Below the pieces are notes generated by a model. The model worked only from the letters and a program-made list of their open reading frames with translations, made no database searches and was not told the DNA's origin. A program made the translations under genes and the position numbers. This document shows positions 1 to 5,866 of a DNA stretch of 6,225 nucleotides, in pieces. Source of the stretch: an uncultured Dorea sp. (GTDB taxonomy: Bacteria > Bacillota_A > Clostridia > Lachnospirales > Lachnospiraceae). The DNA is taken from the NCBI GenBank assembly GCA_910579015.1, contig CAJTRO010000002.1, positions 147,306 to 153,530 of the forward strand, read 5' to 3'. Each line of letters opens with the position of its first letter. The stretch's first letter is position 1.

Positions 1-1882
1 GTCCGTCCATATTCGCCACGACAACAACCTGCTCCTGCACCGTTGTCTCCCCTTCATTGGATCGGCTCCCCTTCTCCATCTTCCCGGGATGGATCTCTCC
101 TTCCAGAATGAACTCGTTAAGCTGTTCCATCATCCCCTCATCATATCCGTACACATCATATTTGATCCTGTAAGTCCCATCCTCCTGACGGTTGCAGACG
201 CCGCCGAACCGCCGGACAAAGGACTGGTCCTGGTTCCTTTCATCAAAATATTGCTCCCATTCTAATTCTTCTATGCCGGTCATTTCACCCAAGGTAAATT
301 TCGCTGCATATACCTCTGCTGTCTCTGGCATATCTTTGATCTCATTTGCTATCGCCTCCGGGATGGTGTCTCTCAGTGAAGCAGATTTCAGCGAAATGCG
401 GTATTCAGATCCAAGCCCGTCGTCTGATTTCAACGAAAGCTGTGCATGGACCTTTAAATTCTCGACCATGTAGGTCGTGCACAGGAAGATACAGCCGCCA
501 AGCGATAAGGACAATAAGATCCCAATTACCCTTCTCTTGTTCCCGAACATAAATTTCCGCACAACAACTCCTGCCATATTTACAGGACGAAGGGCGTATA
601 TCTTCCGCTTTCTTGTAAATGAAGCATCCCCGCTCATGACCTCCTTCAGAGAATGCTTTCTGAGAGAACGCACCACGAGAAACGCCGCGGCCGCCAGTGA
701 TATCAGCAGGAACACAAAACCAAATATCATGGCGTCCCAGGACAGGCAGAACTGTATGCCCTCTGTTCCTTCTGCCAGCGTCCGGTCTGCCGCGGACAAT
801 CCCTCTTCTATCGCTCCTGCGCCCGTGTGCCCGGCGCCTTTCCCGCCGAATACTCCGCTGAATTTTTGATATACCAGACTTAAGATACCATTTCCTAACA
901 GACATCCCGACGGATATCCAAGGATAAACAGCGTCCAGAGCTCCAAAAGCAGTGTCCCGCCAATCTGGTTCTCACTGATCCCAAGCGTCTGTAGTATCCC
1001 GTACTCGGAAGTCCTCTTTGCCACAGAGATATTGAATACGCTGTATATCACAAAAAGACTGAACAGACACAGAAGTATCCTCATGCCGTTATACGCCAGA
1101 TTATAGTCGCTTTGCAGCTTCAAAACAATATAAGTAAGGTTCCCTTCTTCATCTGTCAGGCCGAACTTCACGATATCATAGATACTGCCGGGCGCTTCCC
1201 CGCCAAGATACTGTATCACATTATCGTTTCCTTCGACCGCATCGGAAGATATCTTATGTTCCTTTAAAAAAGCGTCCAGCTGTCTGTAGAGCTTCTCCTC
1301 TTCATCGAAGCCGAGATACAAAAACGTCTGGCTTCCACGCCCTGCAAAAGAATCGCTGACGAAGACTTCCATCTCGTCTGTATTTGCCGCCCATTGGCTT
1401 CTCAGCACTCCCGTCACAACATAATCCTTCTCCCCGATGTGAACATTATCCCCTAAATCACCCGAAAACCCGAGACTGCTTAACACAAATCCGTCTGCCG
1501 CGATCTCATTTTCATCTACGGGAAACGTCCCCTCTAAGAGATCCCTGTGCGCCATCCGGCGGTAAGTCTCATCGGTACGGATAAAATAAATCAGAAATTC
1601 TTCTGCGATCACATCCCGGATCTCCATCTTCCCGCATTGCCTGAGATGGTATCCTTCCCCCTGACTGCCGTTCTTAATCTCCTGAAATTGCTCCTGACTG
1701 GTCTCTACATAATAATGCCAGTCTCCGTAAATGGTCTTGCTGTTGAGAAGATCGCTGTTCTGACTGCTGTAGATAAGGGAACTGATCCCGGAAAGCAGAG
1801 ACGCCGTTAATAAGATACTCACAAAGATCGCCAGCGTCTGGCTCTTGTAATACATCATATATTTCCACGCCAGTTTTAACAT
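1..1882 (-). CDS. FtsX-like ABC transporter permease, large two-unit type (C-terminus beyond window)
   Basis: The frame is open from the ATG at 1882 to base 1, giving 627 complete codons with no stop; the 3' end lies outside the window. Two tandem in-frame TGA codons directly precede this ATG, so no upstream in-frame start is possible. AGGCGGTG, 7 bases upstream, is a plausible ribosome binding site. Hydrophobicity suggests TM1 at about residues 16-38, an extracytoplasmic domain at about 40-265, TM2 at 266-286, TM3 at 308-337, TM4 at 383-404 and TM5 at 451-473, then the start of a second extracytoplasmic domain. KRTSEYGILQTLGIS (289-303), just after TM2, matches the conserved cytoplasmic segment of FtsX-family permeases. 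The layout implies two FtsX/MacB-like units, with a last three-helix block expected off the left edge. The start overlaps the upstream ATPase gene by 7 bases, so the two proteins very likely form one transporter. The substrate is unknown; release or export of membrane-active peptides is an inference from context. Confidence 0.93.
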   Translation of the reverse strand, partial: MLKLAWKYMMYYKSQTLAIFVSILLTASLLSGISSLIYSSQNSDLLNSKTIYGDWHYYVETSQEQFQEIKNGSQGEGYHLRQCGKMEIRDVIAEEFLIYFIRTDETYRRMAHRDLLEGTFPVDENEIAADGFVLSSLGFSGDLGDNVHIGEKDYVVTGVLRSQWAANTDEMEVFVSDSFAGRGSQTFLYLGFDEEEKLYRQLDAFLKEHKISSDAVEGNDNVIQYLGGEAPGSIYDIVKFGLTDEEGNLTYIVLKLQSDYNLAYNGMRILLCLFSLFVIYSVFNISVAKRTSEYGILQTLGISENQIGGTLLLELWTLFILGYPSGCLLGNGILSLVYQKFSGVFGGKGAGHTGAGAIEEGLSAADRTLAEGTEGIQFCLSWDAMIFGFVFLLISLAAAAFLVVRSLRKHSLKEVMSGDASFTRKRKIYALRPVNMAGVVVRKFMFGNKRRVIGILLSLSLGGCIFLCTTYMVENLKVHAQLSLKSDDGLGSEYRISLKSASLRDTIPEAIANEIKDMPETAEVYAAKFTLGEMTGIEELEWEQYFDERNQDQSFVRRFGGVCNRQEDGTYRIKYDVYGYDEGMMEQLNEFILEGEIHPGKMEKGSRSNEGETTVQEQVVVVANMDG

Positions 1883-2586
1883 TCGTCATCACCGCCTTTT
1901 ACCGGAAACCGTCTCTTTCCTGTGACGATACGGCCGTCCTCAATACGGATCACTCTGTCGCAAGTCTGTGCAATGGCCTCGTTATGGGTTACCATGAGGA
2001 TTGTCTGCTTATATTTTCTGCTGCTTGCTTTCAATAATCCTATCACCTCAACGGTGGTGGCTGAATCCAGATTACCGGTCGGTTCATCGCACAACAGCAT
2101 CTGAGGTTTGTTCACAAGCGCCCGTGCGATCGCCGTTCTCTGCTGCTGGCCGCCGGATAATTCACTGGGATACTTCTTACGCTTCTCCCATATACCAAGC
2201 TCTCTCAAAAGCTCTTCAATGTATCTCCGGTTGATATGCTTTCCTCTGTCAAATGTTACCGGAAGCGCCACGTTATCATACACGTTCAGTACCGGCATCA
2301 GGCTGTAATTCTGAAACACGAAGCCGATGTTCCTTCTTCGGAAAATCGTCAGCTCCTTTCTCGACAGAGAACCAATCTCCTTATTCTTAAGCAGAATCTT
2401 CCCATTCGTCGGATTGTCCAGACCGCCGATCAGATTAAGCAGTGTAGACTTGCCTGATCCGGACGTCCCTACGATGGCGGCGAATTCTCCTTCCTCCACC
2501 CTGAGGTTGATATCCTGTAATGCCCTTACCTGATTCTCTTTTTCTCCGTATACTTTTTCAACATGCTGTAATTCTAAGATACTCAT
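1876..2586 (-). CDS. ABC transporter ATP-binding protein, MacB/LolD/BceA type
   Basis: This 236-residue protein is a complete nucleotide-binding subunit of normal family length. Visible motifs in order: Walker A GTSGSGKST (40-48), Q-loop glutamine in FVFQN (about Q92), signature LSGGQQQR (143-150), Walker B MLLCDEP (163-169, with D167 and E168), D-loop GNLD (171-174) and H-loop histidine in VTHN (H201). The LSGGQQQR signature and the NLIGGLDNPT segment after Walker A are typical of the ATPases that drive FtsX-like permeases (MacB, LolD, BceA). It is cytoplasmic, bound to the inner membrane face, and should pair with the overlapping permease downstream. The start ATG follows AAAAAAGGAG with a 9-base spacer. 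The gene comes 83 bases after the histidine kinase, behind a candidate regulated promoter. All catalytic residues are present, so it should hydrolyse ATP. Confidence 0.96.
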   Translation of the reverse strand: MSILELQHVEKVYGEKENQVRALQDINLRVEEGEFAAIVGTSGSGKSTLLNLIGGLDNPTNGKILLKNKEIGSLSRKELTIFRRRNIGFVFQNYSLMPVLNVYDNVALPVTFDRGKHINRRYIEELLRELGIWEKRKKYPSELSGGQQQRTAIARALVNKPQMLLCDEPTGNLDSATTVEVIGLLKASSRKYKQTILMVTHNEAIAQTCDRVIRIEDGRIVTGKRRFPVKGGDDEC

Positions 2587-2669
2587 CCGTTATCGCTCCT
2601 TTTTTCTGATACCTTTGTCTATACGTTAGTATAACTGCCGTATCTTGCAATTTCTTTACAAACGGATGA
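2587..2669 (-). promoter_or_regulatory. Candidate regulated promoter of the FtsX-type transporter operon
   Basis: This is the 83-base gap between the kinase stop and the ATPase start. Read on the minus strand it holds TATACT at 2633-2628, a 5/6 match to the sigma-A -10 box. The hexamer 17 bases upstream (AAGAAA, 2656-2651) is a poor -35. Two 11-base units lie over and just upstream of that position: TTTGTAAAGAA (2662-2652) and ATTGCAAGATA (2651-2641), sharing TTG-Y-AA exactly one helical turn apart. OmpR/PhoB-family regulators commonly bind direct repeats with this spacing and rescue weak -35 regions. A small dyad, TATAC (2633-2629) and GTATA (2624-2620), overlaps the -10. The ribosome binding site AAAAAAGGAG is at 2605-2596. 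Motifs are seen directly; promoter activity and regulator binding are inferred. Confidence 0.5.
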
Positions 2670-3575
2670 TCAGTTCTTACAGTTTTGTAAGAACACGGAG
2701 AAACAGCTTCCTTCCCCGTATTCAGAAACCACAGTCATGTATCCTTTCTCCTTTTCCAGTATCAGACCAGACAGATAAAGCCCGATACCGGAGCCTTCTA
2801 TATCCTCTGCCTCCCGGCTTCTGTAGAACCGCTTAAAAATATCTGTCAGCTCCTCCTGCCGGATCCCCCGCCCGTTATCGGCGATCCGGATTTCCGTATA
2901 TATTTCATACGTCTTAACGCCAATGGAAACCGAACCGCCTTCCCTCGTATATTTGACAGCATTTTCCAACAGATTCACGAACACTTCTGCCGTCCACTTC
3001 CGGTTGTGATATAACTGTATATCCTCAAACGGCTCCATGATAAGGCGGATCTTCTTATTCTCCAGTTTTTCATAAACCGTATCGACCGCATCCAGAATGG
3101 TCTGCCTGATCTTCGTATCCTTTACCTCAAACCCGTCAATATTCTGTTCCAGCTTCACCATCTTAGCCAGAGACTCCGTAATCCAGCCAAGCTTTTCGAC
3201 CTGTCTCTTAAGCTTACCGGCAAATCTTGCCCTGCGATCCGGCGCAAGCTCTTCTTTTCCCAGGATCTCCGCATAAAGCGACAGGTTCGCAAGGGGTGTT
3301 TTCAGCTGATGAGACATATTGGACACCAGACTTTTCACCTGTTCTTTTTCCTTTTCGGCGCCCTGTACATGACTTCCAAGCACTTCCTGTATCTGCTTAA
3401 CCTTACTGATGAGGGCTGAATATTCGCCCTCTTCTACATCAGAATATACGATCATCTCCCGGCTTAATACGCTGTCCAACAGCCGGTCGATCATGCGGTA
3501 GGTCTTTCTCTTCTGACAGATATTATAACAGGCCGACAGACACAGAAGTACCGCTAATACTATCGTGATCCACAT
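2670..3575 (-). CDS. Sensor histidine kinase, short single-membrane-segment type
   Basis: The protein has 301 residues from the ATG at 3575. This start was preferred over an in-frame ATG at 3644 because AAGGA sits 8 bases upstream, the gap to the regulator stop is only 4 bases, and the hydrophobic segment begins at once (about residues 2-20). A cytoplasmic linker of about 60 residues leads into a HisKA domain with SHQLKTPL, phospho-acceptor H89. The HATPase domain shows N-box NLLENAVKYT (201-210), G1 DNGRGI (233-238), F-box IFKRFYRS (246-253) and G2 GSGIGLYL (261-268). No second membrane helix or extracytoplasmic sensor domain is visible, so the stimulus may come through a partner such as the neighbouring permease, as known for BceS-type kinases (inference). 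The residue after the histidine is Gln rather than the usual Glu/Asp; T93 at H+4, used for phosphatase activity in this family, is kept. Its partner is the regulator encoded just upstream. Confidence 0.95.
   Translation of the reverse strand: MWITIVLAVLLCLSACYNICQKRKTYRMIDRLLDSVLSREMIVYSDVEEGEYSALISKVKQIQEVLGSHVQGAEKEKEQVKSLVSNMSHQLKTPLANLSLYAEILGKEELAPDRRARFAGKLKRQVEKLGWITESLAKMVKLEQNIDGFEVKDTKIRQTILDAVDTVYEKLENKKIRLIMEPFEDIQLYHNRKWTAEVFVNLLENAVKYTREGGSVSIGVKTYEIYTEIRIADNGRGIRQEELTDIFKRFYRSREAEDIEGSGIGLYLSGLILEKEKGYMTVVSEYGEGSCFSVFLQNCKN
2673..2694 (-). repeat. Perfect 9-bp inverted repeat at the 3' end of the kinase gene
   Basis: On the minus strand, arm GTTCTTACA (2694-2686) and arm TGTAAGAAC (2681-2673) are exact reverse complements separated by AAAC. 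The element ends directly before the kinase stop codon (2672-2670), so it also encodes the last residues. It could form an RNA hairpin or serve as a DNA dyad. No T-run follows (the next bases are TGATCATCCG), so a classical intrinsic terminator is unlikely. The TGTAA core recurs 21 bases downstream in the candidate promoter, which makes a protein-binding role possible. Confidence 0.6.
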
Positions 3576-3579
3576 GAGC

Positions 3580-4254
3580 TTATTCCTTCCAGATATATCC
3601 GATCCCGTGTACGGTCCTGATCCATACGGGATGAGACGCGTCATCTTCGATTCTGTTACGAAGCCTGCTGATATTCACAGACACCGTATTGTTATCCACA
3701 TACTTTCCGTCACTGTCCCATATCTGTTCCAGGATCTGTTCCTTAGACAGAATGTGGTTCTTATTCTCAATCAGATACAGAAGCAGGCGGTATTCTATCT
3801 TACTGAGCCCGATCTCCTCCCCGCGTCTGTATACCTTACAGGTCCCCTGGTCTATGGTGATAGAACCAGATACGATCTTTGCTGTTCCTGATTTCTCCCG
3901 AAGGAAACGTTTCATTCTCGCCTTTAATACGCCGAGAGAGAACGGCTTTGACAGGTAATCATCCACCCCCAGTTCCAGAGCCTTGATCTCGTCAAGCTCT
4001 GTATCACGGGCCGTCAGCATGATGATCGGGACATCGCTGAAGCCGCGTACCTCCCTGCAAAGCTCAAAGCCTGTTCCATCCGGGAGATTACAATCGAGAA
4101 GTACCATATCATAACAGCCCTTCGCAATCTTTCGCAATCCTTCTTTCTTCGTTCCGGCTTCTGCGGTATCATAGCCGTCACCGGAAAAAGAGAAGGATAA
4201 CCCTTCTCTTAAATCCGTATCGTCTTCTATTATCAATATTTTATGCTTATGCAT
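3580..4254 (-). CDS. Response regulator, OmpR/PhoB family
   Basis: This 224-residue protein has the normal length for the family. The receiver domain (about 4-118) has the acidic pair D11/D12, phospho-acceptor D54 in VLLDCNLPDG, T81 in MLTAR and K103 in LSKPF, so every residue needed for phosphorylation is present. The winged-helix DNA-binding domain (about 130-224) ends with the characteristic VNISRLRNRIE...IRTVHGIGYIW sequence. The ATG at 4254 follows AAGGAGGAAGG (4274-4264), 9 bases from its end, with no better upstream start. The kinase gene begins 4 bases after the stop, so the pair is almost certainly co-transcribed and translationally coupled. It should act as a cytoplasmic transcription factor phosphorylated by that kinase. 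Likely targets, by inference, are the adjacent transporter promoter near 2640 and possibly its own promoter near 4340. Confidence 0.97.
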   Translation of the reverse strand: MHKHKILIIEDDTDLREGLSFSFSGDGYDTAEAGTKKEGLRKIAKGCYDMVLLDCNLPDGTGFELCREVRGFSDVPIIMLTARDTELDEIKALELGVDDYLSKPFSLGVLKARMKRFLREKSGTAKIVSGSITIDQGTCKVYRRGEEIGLSKIEYRLLLYLIENKNHILSKEQILEQIWDSDGKYVDNNTVSVNISRLRNRIEDDASHPVWIRTVHGIGYIWKE

Positions 4255-4263
4255 GATATAATG

Positions 4264-4274
4264 CCTTCCTCCTT
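4264..4274 (-). promoter_or_regulatory. Strong ribosome binding site of the response regulator gene
   Basis: The minus strand reads AAGGAGGAAGG, a purine-rich Shine-Dalgarno sequence containing AGGAGG, ending 9 bases before the ATG at 4254. It fixes the start of the regulator and indicates efficient translation initiation. Confidence 0.75.
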
Positions 4275-4316
4275 CCCTTGTAAATCTGATAAACAGACCA
4301 TAAGGGCTTTCCCTAT

Positions 4317-4351
4317 CGACAATATATCATATTTCTAATGATACGACAATA
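4317..4351 (-). repeat. Direct repeats flanking a dyad, candidate operator over the promoter
   Basis: On the minus strand, TATTGTCG occurs at 4351-4344 and again at 4324-4317. Between them lies a dyad with perfect 6-bp arms, TATCAT (4343-4338) and ATGATA (4330-4325), separated by TAGAAAT. The first repeat contains the -35 box, the dyad fills the spacer, and the second repeat overlaps the -10 box. A protein bound here would contact the whole promoter, so autoregulation or repression is plausible. The arms are too AT-rich to act as a terminator for the gene upstream. Confidence 0.5.
4321..4349 (-). promoter_or_regulatory. Sigma-A-like promoter for the two-component operon
   Basis: Read on the minus strand, TTGTCG (4349-4344) is a 4/6 match to the -35 box and TATATT (4326-4321) a 5/6 match to the -10 box, with the ideal 17-base spacer. 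The predicted transcript would start near 4314 and carry a leader of about 60 bases ending in a strong ribosome binding site. It lies in the only gap between the permease gene ending at 4363 and the regulator start at 4254. The hexamers are seen directly; promoter activity is inferred. Confidence 0.55.
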
Positions 4352-4362
4352 CCGCCTCTAAC

Positions 4363-5127
4363 TTACCTCATCTCTTTTTTTCCAAATTGTTTCACCGCCA
4401 CTGTGAGTACCAATACAAAAACCAGGATTGCACATGGTAAAAACGGGAACAGTTTAAAACCGGCGCTGACGCCCTTTGCCGTAAAATCATGCAGGGAGCA
4501 GGATACCAAATAACCACTATAACAATACGGGTAAACAACCCAAAGCGGTGTATTTGCCGCTAATATGCCGGGGATAACGAGAAGCAGGTTCAAGCCGACG
4601 GATAGTAACGGCTTTTCAAATAGTACCGTAACCGCCCACATTGCCGCCACACCGGGGAGCATAGTAAAAAATAGTCCTGCACACCACTTTAATAAATACA
4701 TGACCGGTAATGCTTCTGTAATTCCTGTATTGCTCGTTGCGATCAATCCCGTTATCACAAAGACAACAAGAAAAACAACCATTTCCATAAACAGATAAAA
4801 GAGAAGTACGCAGAATTTTGCCGCTGATAAGGCATAGCGGCTGACGGGTAAGGCTAACATTTTCAAAATTCCGTTGTTCCCCGTCTCGCGTCCCGCAATC
4901 ATCACACATACAACTATCATGCTGAACGGAAGCAGATAATAGGCGTAGACTAACGCACTCTGAATGAACATAGCCGCCCATGCGTTTGTATATTCCGGCG
5001 AAAAGTATTTTTGCAGGTTTGCCACGCCGGAAGCCGTGACCAACAGCGGAGCTATAAATATCAGAGGTATCATCTTACCTCGTTTTACTTTCATAAACTC
5101 GATTTTAAGCAATTCTAAAAAACTCAT
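4363..5127 (-). CDS. Lantibiotic-immunity-type ABC-2 permease, MutG-like
   Basis: This 254-residue membrane protein has about six hydrophobic segments, near residues 20-36, 57-79, 102-128, 147-168, 175-191 and 229-246. The cytoplasmic N-terminus MSFLELLKIEFMKVKRGKM and the segment RETGNNGILKMLALPVSR (80-97) after the second helix match the layout of LanE/LanG-type ABC-2 permeases, in which a conserved E...LPVSR-like loop follows TM2. It follows the MutE-like permease by 13 bases that contain a near-ideal GGAGGTG ribosome binding site. With that protein and the upstream ATPase it should form a three-component exporter that removes lantibiotics or related peptides from the membrane, as known for NisFEG, SpaFEG and CprABC. 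The peptide specificity cannot be read from the sequence. Assignment to the family is firm; the MutG rather than MutE label rests on gene order and general resemblance. Confidence 0.88.
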   Translation of the reverse strand: MSFLELLKIEFMKVKRGKMIPLIFIAPLLVTASGVANLQKYFSPEYTNAWAAMFIQSALVYAYYLLPFSMIVVCVMIAGRETGNNGILKMLALPVSRYALSAAKFCVLLFYLFMEMVVFLVVFVITGLIATSNTGITEALPVMYLLKWCAGLFFTMLPGVAAMWAVTVLFEKPLLSVGLNLLLVIPGILAANTPLWVVYPYCYSGYLVSCSLHDFTAKGVSAGFKLFPFLPCAILVFVLVLTVAVKQFGKKEMR

Positions 5128-5140
5128 ATCCTACACCTCC
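5128..5140 (-). promoter_or_regulatory. Intergenic ribosome binding site between the two permease genes
   Basis: The 13 bases between the stop at 5141-5143 and the ATG at 5127 read GGAGGTGTAGGAT on the minus strand. GGAGGTG is an almost perfect Shine-Dalgarno sequence 6 bases from the start. There is no room for a promoter, so the two permeases share a transcript. Confidence 0.75.
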
Positions 5141-5866
5141 CTATTCGCATCGTAGGTATTTAGCAGCCCCTGATCCAGCGAAAAGAAAAACAGCTGTTTC
5201 AACCAGAGAAAATATCACAACTATGATATCCGGCTGTGCGCTCATCGCAACAGCGGGTTTCAGCATGATCACAAAAGGATGTATGCACAGCAGAATATTA
5301 TCCGGCGAAGCCAGTGCCATACCGCTTAAAAATCCCGCAACGCCAATCCCGAGAGGCACCCACATATTAGAAGAGCGGGATGATACGAAAACCATAAAAG
5401 ATAATACGGGCATCGCCGTTATAAATGAATATCCGGCAAAAGACATAAGTGTCTCAAATTCAAATGCACCCTGCGGTAAATCCGTCAGACCTATTATTGT
5501 AAGTGCCAGATTCTGAAAAATGATTGCAATAAAAAATATAATAGCCAAAATCAAAAATTTGCAAAAAAACATAAGCGGAACGCTCACAGGGAGCATATAC
5601 ATTTTTTTAACAGCGCTTCCTTTAAATTCCATATTGTAGATCATACAGGCGGCGGCTATGATACCGAACATATTCAGAACCATGATCATGCCATACAACT
5701 GCGTGAGCAGTACGTCCATAGGAGCTAATGGCATATTTAAAAGAGTGTCTTTCCTCACAAGAAAAAAGGCAAAGGCGTATGCCGCCCCCAAAACGCCGAC
5801 TGCAAGCATTAACGGAATCACACCCGTGCGCTTTTCTTTTCTAAGCTCGATCGCAAATGTCCTCAT
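5141..5866 (-). CDS. Lantibiotic-immunity-type ABC-2 permease, MutE/EpiE-like
   Basis: This 241-residue protein has about six membrane segments, near residues 16-37, 57-78, 98-125, 141-162, 168-187 and 213-235, the usual size and topology for LanE permeases. The short charged N-terminus MRTFAIELRKEKR precedes TM1, and NMEFKGSAVKKMYMLPVS (78-95) after TM2 matches the conserved E-K-...-LPVS loop seen in its sister permease. The start codon overlaps the ATPase stop as ATGA, indicating translational coupling, with AGAGGG 7 bases upstream as ribosome binding site. It should pair with the MutG-like permease to form the transmembrane pore of a peptide-immunity exporter energised by the adjacent ATPase. 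No lantibiotic synthesis gene is in view, so this may be a free-standing resistance transporter like CprABC rather than producer self-immunity. Confidence 0.88.
   Translation of the reverse strand: MRTFAIELRKEKRTGVIPLMLAVGVLGAAYAFAFFLVRKDTLLNMPLAPMDVLLTQLYGMIMVLNMFGIIAAACMIYNMEFKGSAVKKMYMLPVSVPLMFFCKFLILAIIFFIAIIFQNLALTIIGLTDLPQGAFEFETLMSFAGYSFITAMPVLSFMVFVSSRSSNMWVPLGIGVAGFLSGMALASPDNILLCIHPFVIMLKPAVAMSAQPDIIVVIFSLVETAVFLFAGSGAAKYLRCE

Noticed and set aside
192..869. Plus-strand open frames of 93 and 130 codons
   Set aside because: They are antisense to the permease coding frame, with no recognisable domain or ribosome binding site.
405..905. 166-codon minus-strand open frame, very rich in Arg and Gly
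   Set aside because: It lies wholly inside the permease frame, which stays open over 627 codons with clear FtsX features. The composition is typical of a shadow frame and no start signal supports it.
3576..3644. Upstream in-frame ATG that would extend the kinase by 23 residues to base 3644
   Set aside because: It would overlap the regulator gene by 65 bases, and the added residues are shadow sequence of the regulator's C-terminal coding region. The ATG at 3575 has a good ribosome binding site and leads straight into the membrane helix.
1876..4254. Assignment of the regulator-kinase-ATPase-permease set as a BceRSAB orthologue
   Set aside because: The kinase has one membrane helix rather than two, and the permease has its large domain between TM1 and TM2, unlike BceS and BceB. 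Only the gene order and ATPase class agree.
4278..4285. TTGTAAAT on the plus strand in the regulator leader as another copy of the TTGYAA motif
   Set aside because: It is a single copy without a phased partner, next to the ribosome binding site rather than upstream of a promoter. Chance occurrence is likely.
4300..4316. Short stem AGGG-AAAG-CCCT in the regulator leader, considered as terminator or riboswitch element
   Set aside because: The stem is only 4 bp (6 with a bulge) and no T-tract follows. It is too small to support a named RNA element, though it would lie at the 5' end of the predicted transcript.
4616..4981. 121-codon open frame rich in Cys and Gly on the minus strand
   Set aside because: It is an alternate frame of the MutG-like permease gene, which has coherent membrane helices and an ideal ribosome binding site. 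The Cys richness is incidental, and the frame is not a credible bacteriocin precursor.
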